Assembly: GCF_014207255.1 (NCBI RefSeq) | Contig: NZ_JACHCZ010000001.1 | Location: 484,592 to 548,591 of the forward strand | Source: Pseudomonas sp. JAI120 | GTDB taxonomy: Bacteria; Pseudomonadota; Gammaproteobacteria; Pseudomonadales; Pseudomonadaceae | Direction of reading: 5' to 3' | Length of the DNA: 64,000 bases | In this document: positions 29,277-38,896 of the stretch, one piece after another | Position numbering within the stretch: the stretch's first letter is position 1 | Layout: each line of letters begins with the position of its first letter | Notes under the pieces: model-generated | The model's database searches: none | What the model saw: the letters and a program-made list of their open reading frames with translations, nothing else | Told to the model about the DNA's origin: nothing | Position numbers and translations under genes: made by a program

Positions 29277-29348
29277 ATGTATCTGCAACAAGCCGCAAGG
29301 CGCGCTTGTTGGCCTGTTCGACATTTTTTTGGAGGTGCTGATGACTGA
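29277..29348 (+). promoter_or_regulatory. Structured leader with possible uORF before ABC-F gene
   Basis: The leader can form a hairpin, CAACAAGC (29286-29293) with GCTTGTTG (29304-29311); an alternative inner hairpin GCC-GCAA-GGC is at 29292-29301. A T7 run and the GGAGG of the ABC-F gene follow. A 23-codon frame starting at 29277 (MYLQQAARRACW...) ends at a TGA overlapping the ABC-F start codon region. It lacks a clear ribosome binding site, so attenuation by this leader is speculative. Confidence 0.3.
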
Positions 29349-30963
29349 CGTCAACCGGCTGCCCGTATTGGTTTCCCTGCAACACCTGTGCTTCGAGTTC
29401 GCCAACGGCGAGACCTTGCTGGACGACCTGAGCCTGTCCATCGACCACACACCCACCGGCATCGTGGGGCGCAATGGACGGGGCAAAAGTATCCTCGCCA
29501 AACTCATCGCCGGAGTGCTGCTACCCACCAGCGGCTCACTCGATTGCTCGGCCAGCGTGGCCTATGTGCCGCAGTACCTGGCGGTGACCGCAGGGGAAAC
29601 CGTCGCCCACATTGCCGGGGTCGCCGAGGCATTGGCGGCCCTTGAACGCATGGCCCGGGGCGAAGCGCAGGTCGACGACCTGGCGCTGATCGACGATCGC
29701 TGGGACCTTACCGATCGTTTGCGCCGGGCCCTGGATGCAGCAGGTCTGGAACAACTCGGTTTTGCAGCGCCGGCCGAGCGACTCAGTGGCGGCCAATTGG
29801 CTCGAGTCGCGATAATCGGTGCGCTGTTGGCCGCCCCCCAACTGCTGGTGCTGGATGAACCCACCAACCACCTCGACAGGGCTGGCCGCACCTGGTTACT
29901 GCGTGTGCTGAAGGATTGGCGCGGCGGCCTGGTGGTGGTCAGCCATGATCGGCAATTGCTCGACACCATGGGCCGCATCGTCGAACTATCGCCCCTCGGA
30001 CCACAGGTGTATGGCGGTAACTACCAGGCTTATCGCACCCAACACGACGGGCAGCAACAGGCCGCCATCGCTGCGTTGGAACACGCTCGCCAGGCACGCA
30101 GCCGCGAACGTCGGCGCCTGCAAATGGACCACGATAACCTGCAACGTAACGCCGCCCAATCGCGCAAACACGCAGAGACCGCCAACGTGGACCGGTTTAC
30201 CAGGGCTCGGTGGAAAAACGCCGCCACCGAGGTCGTCGACACACGGCACCGCGCACACCTCGCCGACAAAGCCCGGTTGGATGACCAGGTGCGCCAGGCC
30301 TATGCGCGCGTCATCGATGAATCCCCCACCTTGTTGGCTTTGCCAGGCTCAGCGGTACCCAATGGCCGACAGGTGTTGGCCCTGGTCAATGCCCGGTTAC
30401 CGTGGCTGGACCACCCAGCGCTCACCCTTAACCTGATGGGCCCGGTGCGCGTTGCCGTGCGTGGGCCAAACGGCTGCGGAAAATCCACCTTGCTCAAGCT
30501 GCTGGCAGGCCAATGGCAGCCGCTCAGCGGTGAATGCCACGTGTTTGTGCCCAGTGCCTATATCGATCAGCACCTGGCGCTGCTGGACGACCGGCGCTCC
30601 GTCGTCGAACAGCTCAACCTGCTCGACACACCACTGGCCGAAGCCGAACTGCGTACGCGCCTGGCGTTGCTGCAACTGGATGCCCTGCGGGTGACACAAC
30701 CGGCCGCGCACCTCAGCGGCGGCGAGCGTTTGAAAGCCGCGATGGCGATTGCGCTGTGGCGTGAGACACCCGCGCAACTGCTGTTGCTCGACGAGCCCAC
30801 CAACCACCTGGACCTGGAATCGGTGAACGCTTTCGAGCAGGCGTTGCGAGGTTTTACCGGGGCGATGGTGGCGGTCTCCCATGACGAAGCATTCGTTCAG
30901 GCGATCAAGCCGACTCACCTTTTGACGTGGGAGACTGAGGGTTGGCGCCTGGAGAGTGTCTGA
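29341..30963 (+). CDS. ABC-F family ATPase
   Basis: A 540-residue soluble protein with two ABC domains and no membrane segment. First domain: Walker A GRNGRGKSI (Thr/Ser slot differs from the usual KST), signature LSGGQLARV, Walker B LLVLDEPTNHLD. Second domain: Walker A GPNGCGKST, signature LSGGERLKA, Walker B LLLLDEPTNHLD. The linker between (about residues 245-335) is Arg/Gln-rich and helical. ABC-F proteins act on ribosomes, some giving antibiotic protection. GGAGG precedes the chosen ATG. Confidence 0.88.
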   Translation: MTDVNRLPVLVSLQHLCFEFANGETLLDDLSLSIDHTPTGIVGRNGRGKSILAKLIAGVLLPTSGSLDCSASVAYVPQYLAVTAGETVAHIAGVAEALAALERMARGEAQVDDLALIDDRWDLTDRLRRALDAAGLEQLGFAAPAERLSGGQLARVAIIGALLAAPQLLVLDEPTNHLDRAGRTWLLRVLKDWRGGLVVVSHDRQLLDTMGRIVELSPLGPQVYGGNYQAYRTQHDGQQQAAIAALEHARQARSRERRRLQMDHDNLQRNAAQSRKHAETANVDRFTRARWKNAATEVVDTRHRAHLADKARLDDQVRQAYARVIDESPTLLALPGSAVPNGRQVLALVNARLPWLDHPALTLNLMGPVRVAVRGPNGCGKSTLLKLLAGQWQPLSGECHVFVPSAYIDQHLALLDDRRSVVEQLNLLDTPLAEAELRTRLALLQLDALRVTQPAAHLSGGERLKAAMAIALWRETPAQLLLLDEPTNHLDLESVNAFEQALRGFTGAMVAVSHDEAFVQAIKPTHLLTWETEGWRLESV

Positions 30964-31032
30964 GGTTATTGCGCGCGCAATCAAAGCGTCCTAGGGTAGT
31001 GGCCGGATAATCTCACCGAGGAAGCCGGCCCT

Positions 31033-31737
31033 ATGTTGCCTTCGCCCCACAAGCCGTATGCCAACGCCGCACTGGCCCATCAAAAGCGCTGGCGGGGCCG
31101 CGTCGGCCTGATGCTGGTGGCCAGCCTTTCGGTATTGGCGGGCATGACTGACGCCATCGGCTTTATGGCCAGCGGCGACTTTGTTTCGTTCATGAGCGGC
31201 AACACCACGCGCCTGGCAGTGGCCATCAGTGTTGGGGATCTCGGCTTGACCGCACGCCTGCTGTTGCTGGTCGCCACATTCGTCGCCGGTAACGCCTTGG
31301 GTGTAGTGGTCAGCCGTCTCAGCCGGCGCCATGCCCTGCCCCTGCTGCTGTGTATTGCAACGTTGCTCTGCGGCGCAGCCTTGTTGCCCTTCGCCGATAC
31401 ATTGCCCGCGCTGCTGGCGGCGATTATCGCGATGGGCATGCTCAACGCAGCCGTGGAAGAGGTCAACGGCTTGCCGGTGGGTCTTACCTACGTCACTGGC
31501 GCGCTGTCACGCTTTGGGCGCGGACTGGGACGCTGGATGCTGGGGGAACGCCGTAACGGCTGGCGGGTGCAACTGATTCCGTGGGCGGGAATGTTTGTCG
31601 GCGCGGTGATCGGCGCGTTGCTGGAACAGCACATGGGGCTGAGGGCGCTGGTGGTCAGCGGTGTATTGGCGGGGGTGTTGGGGCTGGTGTCGCTGAAGAT
31701 TCCCCGGCGCTGGCATTTGGGTTTTATGCCGCGATAA
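31033..31737 (+). CDS. DUF1275 / YoaK family membrane protein
   Basis: A 234-residue protein with about six membrane helices. The features GMTDAIGFMASGDFVSFMSGNTTRLA and ALGVVVSRLSRRH are typical of DUF1275 (YoaK), inner membrane proteins of unknown transport function. Single gene; a short space follows the ABC-F gene. Confidence 0.85.
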   Translation: MLPSPHKPYANAALAHQKRWRGRVGLMLVASLSVLAGMTDAIGFMASGDFVSFMSGNTTRLAVAISVGDLGLTARLLLLVATFVAGNALGVVVSRLSRRHALPLLLCIATLLCGAALLPFADTLPALLAAIIAMGMLNAAVEEVNGLPVGLTYVTGALSRFGRGLGRWMLGERRNGWRVQLIPWAGMFVGAVIGALLEQHMGLRALVVSGVLAGVLGLVSLKIPRRWHLGFMPR

Positions 31738-31881
31738 GGAACAAAGGTGCCCGCCCGACGGTTAGGCCTCGACGTCCGTGTACTGGTAAAGAGCCATTAT
31801 GTCGGGCGGGCGGATTGAATCATAAGCGAATGTCCAACGGCTGTCCCGCCGGGCGTTTCCCAAAATGACTAAGGCAACGGA

Positions 31882-32235
31882 CTACAGACAAGTCGCGAGT
31901 GCAGCCAAACGACGTTTGGCCGGCATCGTATCTTCAACGGCGTAGTACTTGACGGACGAACCGGCGCCGGCGCTTTGCACGTCGACGAAGTAATCGCCAC
32001 CCGTGGTGTAGACGGTGAAGCCACCGGCGCCGTTCGGCTCTTTGAAGCCTCCGGCGTCGACGCCAAACACGCTTTCGTCCTGCCAGCCAAACTGGATGCA
32101 CTCGGCAACCACCAGCGTGGCCTTGTCCGATGCCATGGCCTTGTACGGAGCACCCAAGCGCGCCTCGTTCATCTTCGATCCCGCGCAACCGGCCAGTGCT
32201 ACCGATACCAATGCGCCCATTACCACCTTGTGCAT
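31882..32235 (-). CDS. Hypothetical lipoprotein
   Basis: A 117-residue protein with a lipobox, MHKVVMGALVSVALAGC (lipidated Cys at 17). The mature part contains ECIQFGW and a C-terminal ALATCL Cys, a possible disulfide. It is expected at the outer membrane or periplasm. The start is set by the signal peptide; a longer frame adds 39 residues before it. Function unknown. Confidence 0.72.
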   Translation of the reverse strand: MHKVVMGALVSVALAGCAGSKMNEARLGAPYKAMASDKATLVVAECIQFGWQDESVFGVDAGGFKEPNGAGGFTVYTTGGDYFVDVQSAGAGSSVKYYAVEDTMPAKRRLAALATCL

Positions 32236-32406
32236 GCCATTGCCTCGTTGGAAAAAACGCGACTGTACCATTGCCGCAAGGCTGACTGACGCCGCCATGA
32301 ATTTTGTTTCACTGTGGCGCGAGAATGTGCCGCCTATAGTGGCCTGGCTCATTTTCAGAAGCCTTCCTTCTGCCCGCCCTCCCGCGGGCTTTTTTTCGCC
32401 TGCGCT

Positions 32407-32718
32407 TCAGAGCCACCAGCGAAACAGGTAGAACAGCGCCATGCTCAGCAGCACGGTAATCAATACGTTGCGCGTCCAGAACATCAGCGCCACCGCGCAG
32501 ATACCTGCCAGCAAATACGGATTGGCCGGGCTGAGGTTGAGCTGGTGGTCGGCGAGGAAAATAATCGGCCCGCAGATCGCCGTGAGCATGCCCGGCACCG
32601 CAAACCCGAGAAACTCCCGTGCCCCACGGTTGAGGCGCACCGGCAGGCGCGGCTCGATAAACAAATAGCGGTTGAAAAAAACCACCAGGCCCATGGCCAC
32701 AATCATCAGGTAAATCAT
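32407..32718 (-). CDS. azlD: AzlD family branched-chain amino acid exporter subunit
   Basis: A 103-residue inner membrane protein with four helices (MIYLMIVAMGLVVFFNRYLF...), matching AzlD. AzlC and AzlD form the exporter for branched-chain amino acids (BrnFE type). Its ATG overlaps the azlC stop by 4 bases. Confidence 0.88.
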   Translation of the reverse strand: MIYLMIVAMGLVVFFNRYLFIEPRLPVRLNRGAREFLGFAVPGMLTAICGPIIFLADHQLNLSPANPYLLAGICAVALMFWTRNVLITVLLSMALFYLFRWWL

Positions 32719-33410
32719 CGCTGCCCAACCCCCAGCCGTTTGCAGAAAAACCCTGCGCTCATGCCCAGCACACCCGACACCACCACGGCCGACTCCCAGT
32801 GCAGAAAGCTCAGCCATACGGAAAACAGCAACGACACGGCCACGCAGACCACTGTCGGCACGTCGCGCACCACCGGGGTGATCAGCGCAATAAAGGTGGC
32901 GGCAATCGAGAACTCCAGGCCCAACTGATCGAGGCCGGGGATGCTTTTGCCCAGCACGATGCCGGCCAGGGTGAACAGGTTCCAGATGATGTAAAACGTC
33001 AGGCCGACGCCCAGGGCGTACCAGCGATTAAAGGTTTCGCGGTCATAGTGGCTGACCAGCGCAAAGAACTCATCGGTCATCAGAAAGCCCAGGCTGATGC
33101 GCCAGCGCGTCTTGAGCGGCGAAAGAATCGGGCGCAGGTGCATGCCATACAGCAGGTGTTGGGAGGTCAGCAGCAAGGTAGTCAGCACAATGGAAATAAG
33201 ACTGGCGCCGCTCTTGACCATGCCAATGGCGACCAACTGCGCAGCGCCGGCAAACACAATGGCGGACAAGCCCTGGGCTTGCAGGGGGGTGAATTGCGCA
33301 TCGATGGCCATGGAGCCGGCCAGCAGCCCCCAGGGCGCACAGGCCAGGGACAAGGGAATGACGGCGATTGCGCCGCGAGCGAACGCGTAATGAGGTAAGG
33401 CAGCAGGCAT
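32715..33410 (-). CDS. azlC: AzlC family branched-chain amino acid exporter subunit
   Basis: A 231-residue inner membrane protein with about seven helices. The segments FAGAAQLVAIGM and LTDEFFA-like LMTDEFFALV are typical of AzlC/BrnF large subunits. It is first in a two-gene operon with azlD, coupled by ATGA overlap. The regulator is not adjacent. Confidence 0.9.
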   Translation of the reverse strand: MPAALPHYAFARGAIAVIPLSLACAPWGLLAGSMAIDAQFTPLQAQGLSAIVFAGAAQLVAIGMVKSGASLISIVLTTLLLTSQHLLYGMHLRPILSPLKTRWRISLGFLMTDEFFALVSHYDRETFNRWYALGVGLTFYIIWNLFTLAGIVLGKSIPGLDQLGLEFSIAATFIALITPVVRDVPTVVCVAVSLLFSVWLSFLHWESAVVVSGVLGMSAGFFCKRLGVGQR

Positions 33411-33481
33411 GGAAACGGCTCATCGACAGACAGTCGACAAGCATGCCAGCCCTCTAAGGGGCTTGTCTTGAACGATCTTGC

Positions 33482-33697
33482 TCAGGCGAGCCTGACCGAC
33501 ACCTGCTCCACTGAATCCCGCGCTTCACGCAGTTCGTGAGCGTCCTGGTTGAGTCGGTGAATCGTGTTGAGCAACCTTTGGCGCAGCACTTCATCGCCGA
33601 GCTTTTCGACGGCACGCATCAGGTCGAACGCCGCGGTTTCGTTATTTTCCGCGACGGAATCCAGAGTCTTGCGCAGGTTGCGAGTGGCACGGGTCAC
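33482..33697 (-). CDS. Small helical hypothetical protein
   Basis: A 71-residue, nearly all-helical, charged protein (MTRATRNLRKTLDSVAENNE...). No membrane segment or Cys. Amphipathic spacing suggests a helical bundle or dimer. Good GC3 and a Pseudomonas-like composition support it. Function unknown. Confidence 0.65.
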   Translation of the reverse strand: MTRATRNLRKTLDSVAENNETAAFDLMRAVEKLGDEVLRQRLLNTIHRLNQDAHELREARDSVEQVSVRLA

Positions 33698-33813
33698 GCG
33701 GGTCTTCCTTCATCAGCAATGGGGAGGCACTTTAGGACATTCGTGTTTCATTTTAATTTCAATCACTTGTGGCGGTTTTCCGGTGATTTGATCCATATCA
33801 ATTGAAACAGGGT

Positions 33814-33848
33814 TTGACCAAAATATATGGAAATACGTATATTCGAAT
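33814..33848 (+). promoter_or_regulatory. Promoter and probable ArsR operator of arsRBC
   Basis: A -35 TTGACC at 33814-33819 and -10 TATATT at 33838-33843 with 18 bases between. The palindromes ATACGTAT (33833-33840) and ATTCGAAT (33841-33848) cover the -10, where an ArsR repressor would block polymerase. Confidence 0.55.
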
Positions 33849-33873
33849 CCTCATATATACAGAGGTCATGGTC

Positions 33874-34230
33874 ATGTCGGCGCCCCTTACACCGCCCACC
33901 TTGTTCAAGTGCCTGGCCGACGCCACTCGGGCGCGGCTGACGTTATTGATTCAGCGTGAAGGCGAACTTTGCGTGTGCGAACTGATCCATGCCTTGGACG
34001 ACAGCCAGCCAAAAATCTCCCGCCACCTGGCGCAACTGCGCAGTAGCGGGCTGCTGCTGGATCGTCGTCAGGGTCAATGGATCTACTACCGCGTCAACCC
34101 GGCACTGCCCGATTGGGTGACCCAGGTGCTGGACATCACCCTGCAAGCCAACCAGCCATGGTTGCACAACGACGCACAGCGTCTGGGTGCAATGGGCGAC
34201 AGACCACAACGAGCCAGCACCTGCTGCTGA
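33874..34230 (+). CDS. arsR: ArsR family arsenic-responsive repressor
   Basis: A 118-residue winged-helix repressor. The metalloid-binding ELCVCEL at about residues 33-39 and the recognition helix [17 protein letters not shown] follow the ArsR/SmtB pattern. A Cys pair at the extreme C-terminus (STCC) may add ligands. The second of two adjacent ATGs is best spaced from GAGGT. It is the first gene of arsRBC and releases DNA when As(III) binds. Confidence 0.92.
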   Translation: MSAPLTPPTLFKCLADATRARLTLLIQREGELCVCELIHALDDSQPKISRHLAQLRSSGLLLDRRQGQWIYYRVNPALPDWVTQVLDITLQANQPWLHNDAQRLGAMGDRPQRASTCC

Positions 34231-34249
34231 ACCACCGGAGCGTTTATTC

Positions 34250-35533
34250 ATGCTTGTCGCAGTCGCCATTTTCATCTTCACCATCGTCCTGGTCATCTGG
34301 CAGCCCAAAGGGCTCGGAGTAGGCTGGAGCGCCACACTGGGTGCGATCCTGGCCCTGGCCTGTGGCGTGATCAGCCTGGCGGATATCCCGGTGGTATGGC
34401 ACATCATCTGGAATGCTACCGGGACGTTTGTCGCGCTGATCATCATCAGCCTGCTGCTGGATGAGGCCGGATTCTTTGCCTGGACGGCGCTGCATGTGGC
34501 GCGCTGGGGACGCGGGCGTGGCCGGCGCTTGTTTGCCTATATGGTGCTGCTCGGCGCCCTGGTGTCGGCGCTGTTTGCCAACGACGGCGCAGCGCTGATC
34601 CTCACCCCCATCGTGATGTCGATGCTGCTGGCGCTGCGCTTTTCGCCGGCGGCGACCCTGGCGTTTGTGATGGGTGCGGGGTTTATCGCAGACACGGCGA
34701 GCCTGCCGCTGGTGGTGTCGAACCTGGTGAATATCGTCTCGGCGGACTATTTCAAGATCGGCTTCAACGAATATGCCGCCGTCATGGTGCCGGTCAACTT
34801 CGTCAGTGTCGCCGCCACCCTGGCGGTGCTGCTGTGGTTCTTTCGCCGAGATATTCCCCAGACCTACGACCCCTCCGACCTGGCCGACCCCGCCAGCGCG
34901 ATCCACGACCGCGCCACCTTCCGCGCCGGCTGGTGGGTGCTGGGCATCCTGCTGATCGGCTGCTTTGCCCTGGAACCGCTGGGCATTCCCATCAGCGCGA
35001 TTTCCGCGGTGTGCGCCGTGCTCCTGCTGGTGATCGCCGCCAAGGGCCACAAGATCTCCACGCGCAAGGTGCTGAAGGAAGCCCCGTGGCAGATCGTGGT
35101 CTTTTCCTTAGGGATGTACCTGGTGGTCTACGGCTTGCGTAACGCCGGCCTCACCACCTACCTGGCCACCTGGCTCGATACCTTTGCCACTTACGGCGTG
35201 TGGGGTGCGGCCATGGGCACTGGGGTGCTGACGGCGTTGTTGTCCTCTGCGATGAACAACCTGCCGACGGTATTGATCGGCGCGCTGTCCATCGAGTCCA
35301 GCCATGCCGTGGGCGTGGTCAAGGACGCGATGATCTACGCCAACGTGATCGGCAGCGACCTGGGCCCGAAAATCACTCCCATCGGCAGCCTGGCCACCCT
35401 GCTGTGGCTGCATATCCTGGCGCGCAAAGGCATCACCATCACCTGGGGCTACTATTTCAAGGTCGGGATTGTGCTGACCTTGCCGGTGCTGCTGATCACC
35501 CTCGCCGCCCTCGCGTTGCGCCTGAGTATCTGA
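34250..35533 (+). CDS. arsB: Arsenite efflux permease ArsB
   Basis: A 427-residue inner membrane antiporter with about 12 helices, extruding As(III) and Sb(III). It has the ArsB signature regions [15 protein letters not shown] and [17 protein letters not shown]. It starts 19 bases after arsR and precedes arsC. A longer upstream frame overlapping arsR is rejected. Confidence 0.95.
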   Translation: MLVAVAIFIFTIVLVIWQPKGLGVGWSATLGAILALACGVISLADIPVVWHIIWNATGTFVALIIISLLLDEAGFFAWTALHVARWGRGRGRRLFAYMVLLGALVSALFANDGAALILTPIVMSMLLALRFSPAATLAFVMGAGFIADTASLPLVVSNLVNIVSADYFKIGFNEYAAVMVPVNFVSVAATLAVLLWFFRRDIPQTYDPSDLADPASAIHDRATFRAGWWVLGILLIGCFALEPLGIPISAISAVCAVLLLVIAAKGHKISTRKVLKEAPWQIVVFSLGMYLVVYGLRNAGLTTYLATWLDTFATYGVWGAAMGTGVLTALLSSAMNNLPTVLIGALSIESSHAVGVVKDAMIYANVIGSDLGPKITPIGSLATLLWLHILARKGITITWGYYFKVGIVLTLPVLLITLAALALRLSI

Positions 35534-35546
35534 AGGAGAGACCGCA

Positions 35547-36032
35547 ATGAAAGTCCTGTTCATGTGCACCGCCAACAGCTGTCGCAGCATCTTGTCCGAA
35601 GCGATGTTCAACCACCTGGCCCCGCAGGGTTTTGCCGCGGTCAGCTCCGGCAGCTTTCCCAAGGGCCAGGTCCTGCCGCGCAGCCTGAGCACGTTGCAGG
35701 CGGCGGGCATCCGCACCGAGGGGTTGTACAGCAAGGGCAATGACGCATTTGAAGGCAGCCCGCCGGATGTGGTCATCACCGTCTGCGACAAGGCGGCGGG
35801 TGAAGCCTGCCCGGTGTATTTCGGGCCGGCGGTGAAGGCGCATTGGGGCTTGGAAGATCCTTCGGATGTGCAGGGCGATGAAACCAATATCCAAGCCGCA
35901 TTCGACGCAACGCTGGCGACCATCGCCACCCGTTGCCGAGCGTTTTTCGCCCTGCCCTTTGCCCACCTCAGCCCTGGCGAGCTGAAGGCCGAGCTCGACC
36001 GCATCGCGCTGCTGGAAATGACCACGCCCTGA
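35547..36032 (+). CDS. arsC: Arsenate reductase, LMW phosphatase type
   Basis: A 161-residue enzyme reducing As(V) to As(III) for export by ArsB. The phosphatase-like loop CTANSCRS lies at residues 7-14, and a further Cys pair candidate is VCDKAAGEAC at about 79-88, fitting the thioredoxin-coupled class. GAAGGAGAG precedes the start, 13 bases after arsB. Confidence 0.92.
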   Translation: MKVLFMCTANSCRSILSEAMFNHLAPQGFAAVSSGSFPKGQVLPRSLSTLQAAGIRTEGLYSKGNDAFEGSPPDVVITVCDKAAGEACPVYFGPAVKAHWGLEDPSDVQGDETNIQAAFDATLATIATRCRAFFALPFAHLSPGELKAELDRIALLEMTTP

Positions 36033-36050
36033 CGGCTGAATGAATCCCAC

Positions 36051-36074
36051 GTTGGCAAGTGGGCTTGCCACAAC
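36051..36074. repeat. Short REP-like palindrome
   Basis: GGCAAG-TGGG-CTTGCC with partly matching outer bases, between arsC and the LysE gene. It may serve as the terminator-like end of arsRBC. Confidence 0.4.
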
Positions 36075-36145
36075 AGTGTGTGCAGATATGGATCGCCAAC
36101 CCTCTGCCAGCGTATGCTCTCGCACTTTCCTGAAAGGACGCGGGC

Positions 36146-36757
36146 ATGCTGACGATCTTTTTTTACGCGCTGGTATTCGGTTTTGTGTTTTGCCTCTCCC
36201 CCGGTGCGGTGCTGGCGGAGACCCTGCGCCGTGGCTTGCTGCACGGGTTCACACCCGCCTTGCTGGTGCAGTTTGGCTCGCTGGTAGGCGATGCCGTGTG
36301 GGCGGTGATCGGCCTCACCGGCATCGCGCTGTTGATCCAGCATGACGCCGTGCGCGTACCGCTGACGATCATCTGCGCGCTGTACCTGGCCTGGTTGGGC
36401 GTGCGCAGCCTGATCGACGCCTGGCACTTGCCCGAAGCCGATGATGCACCGGCCAGCACCCGACAAAATGCGCTGGCCGTGGGCGCGGCAATCTCCCTGG
36501 CCAACCCGAAAAACATCGTCTACTGGGGAGCACTCGGCAGCGCGCTCTCAGGCATCGTCGGCGCCACGCCCAGTCATGGACAGACGCTGATGTTTTTCGC
36601 CGGCTTCATGTTGGCTTCGGTGCTGTCATGCTTTTTGATCGCTGCACTGGTGAACCTGCTGCGCAAGAACGCATCGCCCACTTGGCAGCGCATCAGTTAT
36701 GGCGCCTGCGGTTTGGTATTGATCTATCTGGCCATTCTCGCCGCACGCGGCATATGA
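36146..36757 (+). CDS. LysE family translocator
   Basis: A 203-residue inner membrane protein with about six helices. SPGAVLAETLRRG near the N-terminus and SLANPKNIVYWGALG near residue 120 mark the LysE/RhtB amino acid exporter family. It is preceded by GAAAGGAC. The substrate is uncertain. Confidence 0.85.
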   Translation: MLTIFFYALVFGFVFCLSPGAVLAETLRRGLLHGFTPALLVQFGSLVGDAVWAVIGLTGIALLIQHDAVRVPLTIICALYLAWLGVRSLIDAWHLPEADDAPASTRQNALAVGAAISLANPKNIVYWGALGSALSGIVGATPSHGQTLMFFAGFMLASVLSCFLIAALVNLLRKNASPTWQRISYGACGLVLIYLAILAARGI

Positions 36758-37384
36758 AGTTATATATCGGGTAACTTTCGAAGGCCTCTTGTCTGAATGA
36801 ACCCTGAACACCGGGCTATCTAATTAATCATGCGCTGACATTGTGTAACTGTCTGAGTAGTTTGCCCGTGCCCGCAACTGGGGCCTTTTTTAACCCTCAC
36901 AAAAGAAGCCAATGGACACAGTATCCAGTCGCTGTCCGAGCACCGCATTGGCGGGCATCGGGCGCCCAACCCAGAATATGACAGGACTCGCCTCCCCGGT
37001 CCGGTAAGCTGCGCTGGAGCTTGATAGTAGAAGTTATCCAAGATCGCGAAGTCAGCGACTCGGCATGCTTTCGCTCGCCTGTATTCAGGTAAGTACCGGG
37101 TATGTTTTATCGAGAATTGGCGACAGGAGTACAGACAATGGGCGCCGTAAAAAACACGCTACTGCATAAGAAAAGTGGTCCATGACAAACCGCCTCACGC
37201 CATCGTCCAGTTCCTGCAGGCCCTGAACAATCCGTTCATCTACGTGCTGCTGACCAAGCAGGCGGAACGCCAACGCAACCATTTCACTGGGCTTGGCCAG
37301 TTGCGCCAGGTGCCGTTGCAACTGCGGGTCGTCCAGGTAATTGCCTTATGATGACGGCACCATTGCCAACGAGGGGTAAAGCAC
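36758..37384. other. Intergenic stretch, no confident gene
   Basis: A 627-base region without a clear gene. Two short alternatives exist near 37085-37340. On the minus strand a frame reads QRHLAQLAKPSEMVALAFRLL with an in-frame stop just upstream. On the plus strand a frame reads IVQFLQALNNPFIYVLLTKQ, after a well-spaced AGGAG and a 15-codon frame starting at 37138. Neither is convincing; a decayed gene is likely. Confidence 0.45.
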
Positions 37385-37912
37385 GTGGACCGTATCGAAC
37401 AAATGGCGCTGCTGGCGACCTATAACCAGTGGATGAACCGCAAGGTCTATGACGCGGCGGCCAAGCTCACGGACGATGAATTGCGCGTGGACCGCCGGGC
37501 ATTTTTCGGCTCGATCTTCGGCACGCTCAACCATCTCACGTTGGGCGACACGGTCTGGCTCAAGCGCTTTGCCCTGCACCCCGCAGGCTATGAGGCGCTG
37601 GCGCCGCTGAGCGCCATTGCCGCCCCCTCGGACCTCAAGCAGCTGGCGTTCGCCGACCTGAGTGAACTCGCGGCCCGGCGGCGTTGGCTGGACCAATTGA
37701 TCATCGAGTGGGTCCACACTCTGCGCGAGCCCGACCTCCACCATCACCTGCACTACCACAACATGCGCGGCGCGGCGGCCAGCAAGCCGTTTGGCGCCCT
37801 GCTGGTACATTTTTTCAATCACCAGACCCACCATCGAGGCCAGGTCACCACGCTGCTGACCCAGGCCGGGCAGGACGTAGGCGATACGGACCTGCTCGCT
37901 TTGATTGACTGA
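37385..37912 (+). CDS. DinB family protein
   Basis: A 175-residue protein of the DinB/YfiT metal-binding four-helix family. Metal His candidates: His in GTLNHLTLGD (about residue 50), and the pair HFFNHQTHHRGQVTTLL (about 140). The start is GTG with GAGGGG upstream. The enzymatic role is unknown; relatives are thiol-dependent transferases. Confidence 0.85.
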   Translation: MDRIEQMALLATYNQWMNRKVYDAAAKLTDDELRVDRRAFFGSIFGTLNHLTLGDTVWLKRFALHPAGYEALAPLSAIAAPSDLKQLAFADLSELAARRRWLDQLIIEWVHTLREPDLHHHLHYHNMRGAAASKPFGALLVHFFNHQTHHRGQVTTLLTQAGQDVGDTDLLALID

Positions 37913-37914
37913 AC

Positions 37915-38373
37915 TCAGCGAGCACTGAACTCGGCATAGGCCTGCAACAACCTTACAAAATCCTCGGGTTGCGGCAACTGCTCGAAGCTTTCGACGGCCG
38001 GAGTGGAAGCCCAGGCCAGTTTTTCGCGGGTCCAGGTCTCCATAAAGGGCACGTAATCCGCGGCACTATCCAACAATGTCGCACGCACGTTGACGAACTC
38101 ATCGATGCCATGGGGCCGGGTAAACAGCCAGCTCATGCAGTGCGGGCAGCAATAGTGACGATCGACCCCGTGCAGGCCGCCGACCACCGGGCAACCCTGG
38201 GTCACGGTGAACGCGCTGGCGGGAATCAGCGCGCTGAGGGAGAACGCACTGGCGGTCATCTTCTGGCAACCGGTGCAGTGGCACGCCATGGTAATTACCG
38301 GCGCCTGGCTCACGCTGAAGCGCACCCTGTTACAACGGCAACTGCCTTCCAGGGGCAGGGTTTCGACGCTCAT
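37915..38373 (-). CDS. GFA family protein
   Basis: A 152-residue glutathione-dependent formaldehyde-activating enzyme/centromere protein V family member. Zinc cysteines are seen in SCRCNRVRF (residues about 12-14), CHCTGCQK (about 32-37) and [10 protein letters not shown] (about 80-85). AAGGAG precedes this ATG, so the longer frame is rejected. Many members have no proven activity. Confidence 0.85.
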   Translation of the reverse strand: MSVETLPLEGSCRCNRVRFSVSQAPVITMACHCTGCQKMTASAFSLSALIPASAFTVTQGCPVVGGLHGVDRHYCCPHCMSWLFTRPHGIDEFVNVRATLLDSAADYVPFMETWTREKLAWASTPAVESFEQLPQPEDFVRLLQAYAEFSAR

Positions 38374-38569
38374 CACACACTCCTTTTCATGATCAGTGGC
38401 GTGGCAGGTTAGCGTCCAGGCCGGGGTATTGAATAGGTCCAAGGGCAAAACCGAACGCTGCCGCACCCACGGGGTCGAAATTTCAGGTGCCCGGATTTTT
38501 AATCCCCGCCCTCCCCGCGTGCATTGTGGGTTTACCGATGCGCGCACCCAATAAGAAGGAGACGCTTAC

Positions 38570-38851
38570 ATGGTCATTCACTTCAAGGTTGCCGGGCATC
38601 TGGCCTGCGGTCATCACGGCAATAACCTGCCCTCCAGCACCGAGCTGAAACGGGTCAAGTGCCGCACCTGCCGCAACACCGACGCCTTCAAGGAAGCGCG
38701 CCGCAACCAGCGCAACGCCGCTCGCCGTGCTTCGCGCCAAGCCAAGACCCACACCAGCACCGACTGGCGCAGTGCCTGGACGCAACGCCTGACCGAGCTG
38801 ACAGGGCTGCAACGCCTGCCACGTGGCTTCGGCGCACAGCCCTTCGTATAA
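38570..38851 (+). CDS. Small basic hypothetical protein with Cys pair
   Basis: A 93-residue protein with ACGHHG near the N-terminus and VKCRTCRN at about residues 29-36, a plausible zinc site (Cys/His with CxxC), then a very basic helical segment (RRNQRNAARRASRQAK). It may bind nucleic acid. GAAGGAGA precedes the start. It has its own terminator. Confidence 0.65.
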   Translation: MVIHFKVAGHLACGHHGNNLPSSTELKRVKCRTCRNTDAFKEARRNQRNAARRASRQAKTHTSTDWRSAWTQRLTELTGLQRLPRGFGAQPFV

Positions 38852-38863
38852 GCCAGAAACGCA

Positions 38864-38893
38864 GAAGCCCCGGTCAAACCGGGGCTTCGTTTT
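38864..38893. terminator. Intrinsic terminator, bidirectional
   Basis: GAAGCCCCGG-TCAAA-CCGGGGCTTC hairpin with T-rich flanks, between two convergent small genes. Confidence 0.85.
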
Positions 38894-38896
38894 CAA

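Noticed and set aside
32364..32398. GCCCGC...GCGGGC hairpin followed by T7 on the plus strand
   Set aside because: It looks like a terminator but points rightward between two leftward genes, so there is no transcript for it to end. Not listed as a terminator.
37085..37321. Minus-strand frame with TetR-like helical flavour
   Set aside because: No start codon with ribosome binding site, an in-frame stop just upstream, and no clear family match.
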